DNA of 5,799 nt from an uncultured euryarchaeote (GTDB lineage: Archaea > Thermoplasmatota > Poseidoniia > Poseidoniales > Thalassarchaeaceae), in contig CALCEF010000072.1 in NCBI GenBank assembly GCA_937901365.1, positions 1 through 5,799 on the forward strand, given 5' to 3'. This document shows positions 1 through 5,799 of this stretch, in pieces (the stretch's first letter is position 1; every line of letters starts with the position of its first letter). Both the position numbers and the translations under genes were made by a program. The notes beneath the pieces were generated by a model that was given only the letters and a program-made list of their open reading frames with translations, did not search any database and was not told where the DNA came from.

Positions 1-315
1 ACCCGGTGGAAGGCCTCCTGGTGGAAGCGGTGGCCCATTCTGCGTAGGTTCTGGTGGCAAACCTTCTGGTAGAGCTGCTGGTGTCGGTGGGAGTCCTTGC
101 GGAAGTTCGCTCTTGACACCGGGCAGAGGTGGTAGGGCAAGTTTTGGTTGACTCTGTGAAAGGGCGGCAGCCAACTCTTCAGCACTGACTGATCCAGATG
201 TTTGATCATTGGTTGCACCACCAATATTGAGGGCAGCTTCACGGCGACTTTCTTGAGCCATCAAAATGTCTCCAGTCGAGAGCATGTCTTGGCCTTGTGA
301 CATCGACGTGTCGGT
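1..315 (-). other. Cytoplasmic tail with proline-rich repeats, incomplete
   Basis: Residues 1488-1592, running off the window. The first part is polar and helical-looking (QDMLSTGDILMAQESRREAA, later SAEELAAALSQ). From about residue 1545 (window 144 to 1) it becomes low complexity with short LPP/LPxG units: LALPPLPG, ELPQGLPPTP, ALPEGLPPEP, GPPLPPGGLPPG. The tail is probably flexible and may bind a cytoplasmic partner. No stop codon is seen, so its real length and end are unknown. Confidence 0.85.
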
Positions 316-3300
316 TCGCCTCAGCCGAAGGATTGTCAGACCAAGTAGTGAGACGATGAATAGTGCTAGAACAGCAATCGACCATGCCGGTAGACCTAGA
401 GACTCAAGAATTCCTGCGACACCGCCGGATTGACCGTCTCCGGAAACCATGACCTCAAGAGTTGCAGATTCGTTTCCTGAAAGAAGTGATTCACCCGTGA
501 GTGGAACTGCAATACCACTGAAGACGACTGTTTGTAATCCGCGTAAATCATCGCTACTCAATGTGTAACCGATGGTTCGAGTTTCCCCGACACCCATTGC
601 GGTAAGCGTATCGCTTTCCAAATCTACCCGGAGGCCGTCGGGTGATTCGTACAGAACGGTGACGTCACAAGCGATATTTCCAGAATTTGTGACCGATAGA
701 TTGCCACTTGTGGGCGCTCCTTGACTGATCTCTATTCGTGCGTCGGTGTCGAAAGTCAACCACAAACTCGGCTCAACAATGATACCCAGTTCGGCGACTT
801 TCTGGAATTGGTTTTCGCCGTCCAGTGTTTGTGCATCGATAATCACAGATAATGTTCCACTGGGCCCAGGCAGAGCGCCTGCAGCGACTGTGAGAGATAC
901 TGTTACAGTCGTCGAGTCACCCTTCACGAGTCCGCCGGCCGCTGTCGATGCGAAACCGACTTGCCACCCATCTGGTAGCGTTCCAAATGACCAAGACAAA
1001 AGCAGATCTACATTGCCAATATTATCCAATTCAATATCGGCTAAACCATAATCACCAATCGCCGCAGAAATGGTTCCAGACTCTGGCAAAACGATTGAGA
1101 TATCCGCAATCTCTTGAACGATTAGTCGCGTGCGGTTCACTTGGAAATCTGACCCATCGATCTCTGTCCGGAAGTCGATTTGATTGGTGTCGCCATCATT
1201 GGAGTTGAAGGGAACAAAAACCACGATGTCGATGCTCAATGATGAGCCTGGCTGCAATGTGAATTCCAAGAAACGATCATCGCTCAATACTCCTGCAGTG
1301 AGTTCCATTTGCCAGTTCGGCATGGCAGGAGATGCACGTAGGCTGAAATCAATCTCGATATTGCCTCTATTCTCAATCACCAAGGTGTGTTCTATGCGTT
1401 CGTCATTCTCTACTGAAATATCTTCGATAAAACCGGATGGACCCAATGGATTTCCATCCCCATCATACAGATCCGCACTGAATGCACGGCTAACCCAGAC
1501 TTCGACGTATGACCCCTCATCAGAGAGAGAATTGGTAATGGAGAAGGATGGATTTTCCAGACTGGAGGTGACGCAGGTGACATCTTCAGTTGTTCCCGCC
1601 GAAGGTAAACCGTCGGCGACCGAGGGGACTCGTACACGAATCGGGACTGGAACAAATTGCAGTCTAGCCAATGGTTCCAAAGTGAGAGATGATGAGTTTC
1701 CTGAACCTAGTTCGACAGTCCATCGATTCGGAGTTTCACACGAAATTTGGTAGGTTGTTTCTCCATTTCCTGTGTTCAACACCGACAGTGAAAACGATGC
1801 GAATTCACCAGGTACTGCACCGAGATTACTAGTCCCTGCAAGGACGGTTTCCAGACCTTCGACTCGAAGAACTTCGACCTCAAGGCGAATTGTATGGGAA
1901 ACGGTTGGATTCATTCTGTAATAGGCAATCACATCGACAACGTAAGTCCCCGGAAGTGCGTACCTTGCACCATTAAATGCATCTAGATCCGCATCGATAT
2001 CCGTCATCGTAACGGTGACTTCAGTACTACTAGCGACCCCTTGGGCCGAGGTTAATGTGAATGGTCCTTCGGCAGATGTCGACTTCTCCCATTCATCCTC
2101 AGGAGGGTTCAATGCCCCATTGTCTGCCAACAACTGCACCGGTGTTACAACGAGAATGATTTCCTCATCACTCGTCCCTTCATTGGCCAAAGTCAAGTCC
2201 CACGAAACTTCGGTTCCTGTTGAGGGGTCCAAAACCAATTTCCGGGCTATATCGACTTCATCTGCATCCGCCGGAATAGAACCATCCGGCAAATGAGGCG
2301 TAATTCGAACACCGATCGCTGTGACATTCAATTCCAATTCAGCGACATTGTTGTTCGTCCCATCGACCTCGTCATTCATCTCAGTGACGTTGTTTGTTGG
2401 ATCCAACGTCAATCGAATCGTGTGAATACCAGTGGTCGTGAATTGCTTTTGGAAAGAAAACGAGTCTGATGCCCCTCCAGCGAGAGGGGAGCGAGTACCA
2501 CTCCAGAGGACTTCATTTTCTGTGATGTCCTCAACCAGCACCTCGTAACTTCCTGTCGTAGCCGGAGCTTGGTTGATCCAAGCCATTCGCAACAGAACGT
2601 AGTCGTTCTCAAGTGGTGTGACTTGACTTGCCCATACCGAACCCTCGAAGACGGCGAGGTCACTCATTGGGTTTTCATTACCAACCGCGGAAATGACGAG
2701 TGCATACCCTTGCTGGTACCCACCTGAATGGGAGACTGAAATTGTCCAATCGCCGGTAGGCCCGGACGATAGGCGAACCCGCTCCACATTGTTCAACGAA
2801 TCTTTTGAGCCACCTGTGGTGGAAAATCCGTTGGCGAAATCATTGCCTTTGTAGGTCGTCCCATCTGGAGATGTTACGGTCAAATCCAAGTCGCTGACCA
2901 AACGCGAAGAGGATTGACTTGCTGAAGATGAACCCTCGCGATCGTTCCAAACCAATGTGACGTCAAGTCCGTAAGAGCCGTCCAAGGCATAATTGTAGGA
3001 ATAGGAGAGGCCAGGAGACAAGGTCTGGGATGTGTCATAGAAGATGTTCTTTGGAATGACACCTTCGTGTGGATACAGACTCTCTTCGAGATCTAATTGA
3101 CCCCAGCCTTCGTCCATGTTTGGAACGTTGGCGGTACCGATATCACGGGCCCCGTTGATTAGCACCGCTTTGATGAGGGCACTGTCCGGATTGGAAATTG
3201 AAAGTTCGGTTCGCAAGAATTGGCGAGCGAGGAGCGCGGCCCCTCCCACCACCGGTGCAGCTGTGCTGGTACCGTCCGCTGACATGTAAAGCGGAGTATT

Positions 3301-4776
3301 GGTACCAGAATGGCGTGCACTGGAGCAGGACCACCCTGCTGGGTTCTGTGCTTCTAGGGCGCGAGGGCTGCAAATCTGAACACCGGGGGCGACAATGTCG
3401 GGCTTGATTCGACCGTCTGATGTTGGGCCTATGCTAGAGAATGATGCGATTTGGCCGGTGGCGGCGGTTCCCGGTCGACCTGTCGTGGAAGCACCAACGG
3501 TCAGGACGTTCTTCGCGGTCGCAGGTGGTGCAACCGATTGTGATCCTTGACTACCTTCATTTCCGGCCGCGAAAACGACGAGGAAGTCATCGTAGTCATG
3601 TAGGAATGAATCTGCAGAACGGGAGTCAGATGTGTACTGGCCCCACGATGATTGTGCACCCCAAGAATTGGATTGGACGTGTGCATTCTTTTGTTGCGAG
3701 TCGCGGAACATGTCATACAGAGAACCCCAGCGAGCGAGTTGCCCAGATGAGTCGTGTTCAAGTTGGTAAAAGTGGAACGTCGCTGCAGGTGCAACCCCCT
3801 GAGTTGAGGAATCGCCCGAACCATCGCCAACCATTGTTCCAGCCACGTGTGTACCGTGACCTGAATTCGCATCCGCCCCAGAATTATCGGGGCCATAGTT
3901 GTGGTATACGCCACGAACACGATTGTTGAAATCACCATGATCTTGGTCCAGACCTGAGTCGGACAGTGCGCCCACCTCACCGGTGCCGTCGAGGCCGCCG
4001 TTGTGATTGTTCACAGTGGCATCGATGGTCGAAATGCTGCGAGCATAATTGTTGGCGATTCCAATCGAATCATGCGGTTCGATGAATAGCAGCCTGTGAT
4101 CCTTTGACAGGGCGGGCAACCATACAGAATCAATGCCAACGATTTGGCACAGATACGAATCACATCGAACATATTCGGACCCCGCCATATACAGGTGTTC
4201 TTCCAATTCGCTGGTGTCTACATCCTCGGCCAAAGTGAGATCCAAATCGACCTTGCCCTCGGTTGCATGCAGGTCAACATCAAGTCGCCATGCCGGTTGT
4301 TGTGCACCCACCCAACGGACTTGGTCATCCTCTGCCAATTGGATGATTGCGGAACTGCGGGCTTCTGTGGAACTGGGTAATCTCAGAACCCATGCATCCT
4401 CTGGTAAAGTGTCTACAATTATCGCTCCGACGCCTTTGGCGATTGTTTCTGCCAATGTGCCATCATTTTGGAACAATTGCATGAGGAGGAAACCAGTTGC
4501 AAATGGGTCGTCGGACGCTTGAAGATGTGTAGGAATTGTGGGCTGTTCGTACAGTGGATCGAAGTTTCCGGTTTGTACCCAGAGTTGGCCTGAGCCAGAT
4601 GAAATCGCCACACTGTGACCCGGCGAACCTTCTGATTCAAACCAGTTTTCAGCAGCTTCCGATGCGGTCCACAAGGGTGTTGAGAGTTGCTCATCGGTAG
4701 ATGTAGGCACTGAGGAGGACCATGGCATTGACAGCATCAACGCGACCAAAACGAGAGGGACCAGTGCGCGACGCAT
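1..4776 (-). CDS. Giant secreted, membrane-anchored KP-43-like subtilisin family (S8) serine protease, 3' end cut by the window edge
   Basis: Predicted extracellular endopeptidase held on the cell surface. A single frame of 1592 codons stays open from ATG 4776 to position 1. Order by residue: signal peptide 1-22; two propeptide-like units about 93-170 and 174-245; S8 domain about 250-570 with Asp273, His307, oxyanion Asn406 and Ser504; KP-43-type beta-barrel 573-698; CARDB-like domain 704-818; N-x-G-N beta-sandwich repeats 820-1445; membrane helix 1464-1483; basic RLRR; Pro-rich tail. The triad order D-H-S, GHGTHVAGT, AAGNEG, SDGRIKPDIVAPG, VSDLDLTV and GNDF match the Bacillus KP-43 protease group. 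KP-43 itself is a soluble enzyme of about 640 residues, so this stalked form is far longer. The start is firm: an in-frame TAA lies upstream with no ATG, GTG or TTG between. No Shine-Dalgarno sits at usable spacing. Likely role is degrading environmental protein for uptake; the substrate is unknown. Confidence 0.95.
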   Translation of the reverse strand, partial: MRRALVPLVLVALMLSMPWSSSVPTSTDEQLSTPLWTASEAAENWFESEGSPGHSVAISSGSGQLWVQTGNFDPLYEQPTIPTHLQASDDPFATGFLLMQLFQNDGTLAETIAKGVGAIIVDTLPEDAWVLRLPSSTEARSSAIIQLAEDDQVRWVGAQQPAWRLDVDLHATEGKVDLDLTLAEDVDTSELEEHLYMAGSEYVRCDSYLCQIVGIDSVWLPALSKDHRLLFIEPHDSIGIANNYARSISTIDATVNNHNGGLDGTGEVGALSDSGLDQDHGDFNNRVRGVYHNYGPDNSGADANSGHGTHVAGTMVGDGSGDSSTQGVAPAATFHFYQLEHDSSGQLARWGSLYDMFRDSQQKNAHVQSNSWGAQSSWGQYTSDSRSADSFLHDYDDFLVVFAAGNEGSQGSQSVAPPATAKNVLTVGASTTGRPGTAATGQIASFSSIGPTSDGRIKPDIVAPGVQICSPRALEAQNPAGWSCSSARHSGTNTPLYMSADGTSTAAPVVGGAALLARQFLRTELSISNPDSALIKAVLINGARDIGTANVPNMDEGWGQLDLEESLYPHEGVIPKNIFYDTSQTLSPGLSYSYNYALDGSYGLDVTLVWNDREGSSSASQSSSRLVSDLDLTVTSPDGTTYKGNDFANGFSTTGGSKDSLNNVERVRLSSGPTGDWTISVSHSGGYQQGYALVISAVGNENPMSDLAVFEGSVWASQVTPLENDYVLLRMAWINQAPATTGSYEVLVEDITENEVLWSGTRSPLAGGASDSFSFQKQFTTTGIHTIRLTLDPTNNVTEMNDEVDGTNNNVAELELNVTAIGVRITPHLPDGSIPADADEVDIARKLVLDPSTGTEVSWDLTLANEGTSDEEIILVVTPVQLLADNGALNPPEDEWEKSTSAEGPFTLTSAQGVASSTEVTVTMTDIDADLDAFNGARYALPGTYVVDVIAYYRMNPTVSHTIRLEVEVLRVEGLETVLAGTSNLGAVPGEFASFSLSVLNTGNGETTYQISCETPNRWTVELGSGNSSSLTLEPLARLQFVPVPIRVRVPSVADGLPSAGTTEDVTCVTSSLENPSFSITNSLSDEGSYVEVWVSRAFSADLYDGDGNPLGPSGFIEDISVENDERIEHTLVIENRGNIEIDFSLRASPAMPNWQMELTAGVLSDDRFLEFTLQPGSSLSIDIVVFVPFNSNDGDTNQIDFRTEIDGSDFQVNRTRLIVQEIADISIVLPESGTISAAIGDYGLADIELDNIGNVDLLLSWSFGTLPDGWQVGFASTAAGGLVKGDSTTVTVSLTVAAGALPGPSGTLSVIIDAQTLDGENQFQKVAELGIIVEPSLWLTFDTDARIEISQGAPTSGNLSVTNSGNIACDVTVLYESPDGLRVDLESDTLTAMGVGETRTIGYTLSSDDLRGLQTVVFSGIAVPLTGESLLSGNESATLEVMVSGDGQSGGVAGILESLGLPAWSIAVLALFIVSLLGLTILRLRRTDTSMSQGQDMLSTGDILMAQESRREAALNIGGATNDQTSGSVSAEELAAALSQSQPKLALPPLPGVKSELPQGLPPTPAALPEGLPPEPTQNGPPLPPGGLPPG
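316..387 (-). other. Single transmembrane anchor and stop-transfer of the subtilase
   Basis: Residues 1464-1483, beginning AWSIAVLALFIVSLLGLTI, form one hydrophobic helix, directly followed by RLRR at 1484-1487. With the N-terminal signal peptide this gives a type I topology: the whole protease and stalk outside, about 105 visible residues inside. A glycine/serine linker (GDGQSGGVAG) precedes the helix. Confidence 0.92.
442..2319 (-). repeat. Stalk of about five tandem beta-sandwich repeats (NEW3/Ig-like)
   Basis: Residues about 820-1445 hold a repeating pattern: a hydrophobic strand, an N-x-G-N-like turn, another strand and often P-x-x-W or P-D-G. The turns are ANEGT (864-868), NTGN (1001-1004), NRGN (1136-1139), NIGN (1252-1255) and NSGN (1364-1367), so spacings are 136, 135, 116 and 112 residues. 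The following P/W motifs are TPNRWTV, MPNWQME, LPDGWQV and SPDGLRV. This is typical of NEW3 (NPCBM-associated) and related Ig-like modules. The copies are diverged: no long DNA-level identity is seen. Cys1013 and Cys1068 fall in one repeat and could be bonded. The likely role is a rigid spacer between membrane and enzyme, possibly with carbohydrate binding. The first copy is the weakest. Confidence 0.75.
2323..2667 (-). other. CARDB-like adhesion/stalk domain of the subtilase
   Basis: Residues about 704-818. Begins SDLAV, contains the short strands YVLLRMAW and YEVLVED, and ends with the family-typical stretch GIHTIRLTLDPTNNVTEMND, then TNNNVAELELNV. The combination G-x-H-T-I, x-D-P-x-N-x-V-x-E-x-N-D and a closing NN followed by alternating hydrophobics is the signature of CARDB domains in archaeal and bacterial surface proteins. 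It is probably structural. Confidence 0.8.
2683..3060 (-). other. KP-43-type C-terminal beta-barrel (P-domain-like) of the subtilase
   Basis: Residues about 573-698. Key features are VTLVWND (606-612), VSDLDLTVTSPDGT (627-640), YKGNDF (642-647), NNVERV (662-667) and GDWTISV followed by GYALVISAVG. The DLDL, GNDF and NNVE elements are those of the jelly-roll barrel that follows the catalytic domain in KP-43, where it packs against the enzyme. Its presence is the best evidence for placing the protease in this subgroup. Confidence 0.85.
3067..4029 (-). other. Peptidase S8 catalytic domain, KP-43 type
   Basis: Covers about residues 250-570. Catalytic Asp273 lies in GALSDSGLDQDHGD, His307 in SGHGTHVAGT, oxyanion Asn406 in FAAGNEGSQG and Ser504 in DGTSTAAPVVGG. 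The wall of the substrate cleft is seen as SNSWGA at 369-374. SFSSIGP and DGRIKPDIVAPG precede the serine, and GWGQLDLEESL closes the domain. All four catalytic residues are present, so activity is expected. Cys469 and Cys484 lie in the loop before the serine and could form a disulfide. The residue after Ser504 is Thr where most relatives, including KP-43, have Met. Confidence 0.93.
4042..4500 (-). other. Two tandem propeptide-like units of the subtilase
   Basis: Residues about 93-170 show a beta-alpha-beta-beta-alpha-beta pattern. It runs through GVGAIIVDTLPEDAWVLRL, then an alanine/glutamate helix, then QVRWVGAQQPAWRL, which resembles the inhibitor-like propeptide of long subtilases. Residues about 174-245 repeat the pattern: strand VDLDLTL, helix SELEEHLYMAG, strand CQIVGID and end LLFIEPH, followed by ANNYARSI leading into the catalytic domain. 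Such units normally act as folding chaperone and inhibitor and are cleaved off. Cys205 and Cys210 in the second unit are close enough to form a small disulfide loop. The division into two units is my reading of the pattern, not a profile hit. Confidence 0.65.
4711..4776 (-). other. Signal peptide of the subtilase
   Basis: The protein begins MRRALVPLVLVALML: a double-arginine n-region, a hydrophobic core at about residues 4-19 and then a polar SSS stretch. This is a normal Sec signal. It is not a twin-arginine signal, since the arginines directly start the core with no SRRxFLK-like pattern. There is no Cys after the core, so it is not a lipobox. The exact cleavage site is unclear because no clean AxA is present; cleavage around residues 20-24 is a guess. 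Confidence 0.85.
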
Positions 4777-4799
4777 GGGGTTGAACGAACCGAGACTCC

Positions 4800-4808
4800 T
4801 TTTTGATA
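4800..4808 (-). promoter_or_regulatory. Candidate archaeal TATA box for the subtilase gene
   Basis: Read on the minus strand the site is TATCAAAAA, lying 24 to 32 bases upstream of the A of the ATG at 4776. In archaea the TATA box sits about 25-30 bases before the transcription start, so this placement would start the transcript at or next to the ATG and give a leaderless mRNA. The match to the TTTAWATA-type consensus is only partial. The lack of a properly spaced ribosome binding site supports the idea. Confidence 0.4.
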
Positions 4809-4811
4809 GTT

Positions 4812-4828
4812 GACGCCCTTAGGGCGTC
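4812..4828. repeat. Perfect palindrome (8-bp arms) between gap and the subtilase gene
   Basis: GACGCCCT at 4812-4819 and AGGGCGTC at 4821-4828 are exact reverse complements around one T; as RNA this is more likely a 7-bp stem with a 3-base loop. It begins 23 bases after the gap stop codon and ends 3 bases before the TATA-like box. It could be a 3'-end hairpin stabilising or terminating the gap mRNA, or an operator next to the TFB recognition element of the protease promoter. No T-run follows on the minus strand, so a simple intrinsic terminator is doubtful. Confidence 0.6.
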
Positions 4829-4851
4829 GGATGATTCACAACATTTGCAAG

Positions 4852-5799
4852 TCAACAGTTGTAATATGCTGAAATTGCTGCATCTGTTTTGGCAACGGAT
4901 GCTCGCCAATCAGGTTCGGTGCCCATCAGCGCTCGAATGCAATCCACATTCTCCGGAATAACGTCGCTTTCTTGGTGAATCGCTTGGAAATAATACAACC
5001 TATTACCCATCAATTTCACACCATCTTCCCAGACGAAAATCTCATGCAAATCTCCCCACTTTCGACCGATGTCTCGGGCCATCTCCATGACCTCTGCCGT
5101 GGTGGTGATTCTGTTGTCCTCTCCATGCATGATGATGACGCGTGGAGTGTTCGACCACATCTCCAAGATCGACTCGGTTGTAAGTCCATGGCCATCCGGC
5201 AAATCTGCAATGATTGAATGTAGGTGCATGATGGTTGTCGGAACGGCAACTGCAAGGCTGTTAATCTCAATTTCCGGCTTGACTGTCATGACGTCTGGAC
5301 CATGGTGACTAGGCACTTTGAGAACCGGTTTGATAGCGTTGATTGGACCCTTCTTTGAGTCGCCCGGGTCGGCTGCTCTACGGATCATTGTGCACTCAAC
5401 TTTGAGCGAGCCGCAGTGCTCGTAAAGTGGAACCAAAGTTCGTGACAAACCTGTGGTGTTACAAGACACCACGCGCGTCCCCTGCGCATTCATGTTTTCA
5501 GCGTGGTTGGCAGATGAAGTGTAAGACAATCCGGTCAGAGCGTGTTTTTCTCCACCTTGGAACATGTATTTGACATCGGCTTTCTGATACTTGGCTAGAT
5601 TTTCTGCACCGAGTTTACCGGGTGAGCAATCGACCACTACGTCGGCGACCGCGAGAAGGTCGGATAGTCCACCGTGACACTCGTAACCCTGCTCTGCAAA
5701 TCGAGCGATTCGATCAGCGTCATCGAATGTGCAGTATAGCGGGAAGCCTTTCTTGACCGCAAGATCACAACCGAAGGAAGGCCCGGTTTTTGTGACCCC
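4852..5799 (-). CDS. gap: Archaeal type II glyceraldehyde-3-phosphate dehydrogenase (phosphorylating), 5' end cut by the window edge
   Basis: Cytoplasmic enzyme that interconverts glyceraldehyde-3-phosphate and 1,3-bisphosphoglycerate using NAD(P), in glycolysis and gluconeogenesis. The visible 315 codons end at TGA (4854-4852). Family members run to about 335-345 residues, so roughly 28 N-terminal residues with the GxGxxG dinucleotide loop lie beyond position 5799. Seen in order (visible residue numbers): GVTKT at 1-5, VVDCSPGK at 55-62, FQGGEKH near 80-86, the active-site SCNTTGLSR with catalytic Cys113, RRAADP and KKGPINAI at 140-156, SHHGPDV at 164-170, MHLH with the likely catalytic His192 or His194, and the hallmark HQESDVIPEN at 275-284. 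These are signatures of the archaeal family, not the bacterial/eukaryotic one. Lys4 sits where a lysine is linked, as I recall, to NADP binding in Methanothermus fervidus; cofactor choice here is inference. GTG at 5637-5635 is an internal Val codon, not the start. The protease gene follows 75 bp downstream on the same strand. Confidence 0.96.
   Translation of the reverse strand, partial: GVTKTGPSFGCDLAVKKGFPLYCTFDDADRIARFAEQGYECHGGLSDLLAVADVVVDCSPGKLGAENLAKYQKADVKYMFQGGEKHALTGLSYTSSANHAENMNAQGTRVVSCNTTGLSRTLVPLYEHCGSLKVECTMIRRAADPGDSKKGPINAIKPVLKVPSHHGPDVMTVKPEIEINSLAVAVPTTIMHLHSIIADLPDGHGLTTESILEMWSNTPRVIIMHGEDNRITTTAEVMEMARDIGRKWGDLHEIFVWEDGVKLMGNRLYYFQAIHQESDVIPENVDCIRALMGTEPDWRASVAKTDAAISAYYNC

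Noticed and set aside
1..144. Possible DNA-level tandem repeat or CRISPR-like array
   Set aside because: The repetition comes from codons for Pro, Leu and Gly in the tail; units are uneven and there are no spacers.
1184..1753. Plus-strand open frame of 189 codons
   Set aside because: It lies wholly antisense to the subtilase stalk, whose minus-strand frame shows clear domain patterns. The plus-strand translation is Ser/Thr-rich without recognisable motifs.
3441..3929. Plus-strand open frame of 162 codons
   Set aside because: It is antisense to the catalytic domain with its intact S8 motifs. The translation looks random, rich in Arg and His.
3501..3980. Minus-strand open frame of 159 codons
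   Set aside because: It is in a different frame from the subtilase and is overlapped by the His307 and Asn406 motifs of the real frame, so it is a shadow.
4779..4791. Short inverted repeat GGTT/AACC just before the subtilase start
   Set aside because: Four-base arms around a five-base loop are expected by chance.
4796..4801. AAGGAG as the subtilase ribosome binding site
   Set aside because: The 19-base spacing to the ATG is too long, and no closer start codon exists in frame between it and the ATG.
4812..4828. Palindrome as a bacterial-type intrinsic terminator
   Set aside because: No T-run follows it in the direction of gap transcription; what follows on the minus strand is AACTATCAAAAAGG.
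4691..4909. Minus-strand frame spanning the gap end, the intergenic gap and the subtilase start
   Set aside because: It overlaps two well-supported genes out of frame and has no recognisable product.
4852..5637. GAPDH starting at the GTG at 5637
   Set aside because: The reading frame continues upstream to the window edge with clear family sequence (GVTKT and onward), so the GTG encodes an internal Val of VVDCSPGK.

Overview
The window suggests a marine euryarchaeon, most likely Marine Group II (Poseidoniales) or a close relative within Thermoplasmatota. This is inferred from an archaeal-type (type II) glyceraldehyde-3-phosphate dehydrogenase, a giant secreted subtilase with one C-terminal anchor helix and a proline-rich tail, moderate base composition, and a start that looks leaderless. 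There is no rRNA or other marker gene here, so the assignment stays tentative.

Both genes lie on the minus strand and both are cut by a window edge. From right to left in transcription order, positions 5799-4852 hold the archaeal GAPDH, lacking only its first 28 or so codons. A 75-bp gap (4851-4777) follows, with a perfect 8-bp-arm palindrome and a TATA-like box. Positions 4776-1 are then one uninterrupted frame of 1592 codons that runs off the left edge. It encodes a membrane-anchored serine protease of the KP-43-like subtilase group.

The protease reads, in order: signal peptide, two propeptide-like units, S8 catalytic domain with intact Asp/His/Asn/Ser, the KP-43-type beta-barrel, a CARDB-like domain, about five beta-sandwich repeats carrying an N-x-G-N turn, one transmembrane helix, a basic stop-transfer, and a proline-rich cytoplasmic tail. 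The catalytic head would be held well away from the cell on a stalk of about 750 residues. This fits a protein-degrading heterotroph. GAPDH would serve glycolysis or gluconeogenesis in the same cell, but nothing shows a direct functional link between the two genes.

I found no RNA genes, CRISPR arrays, mobile elements or plus-strand genes. The most notable points are the Met-to-Thr change next to the catalytic serine, the paired propeptide units, the restriction of glycosylation sequons to the stalk, and the palindrome in the short intergenic gap.
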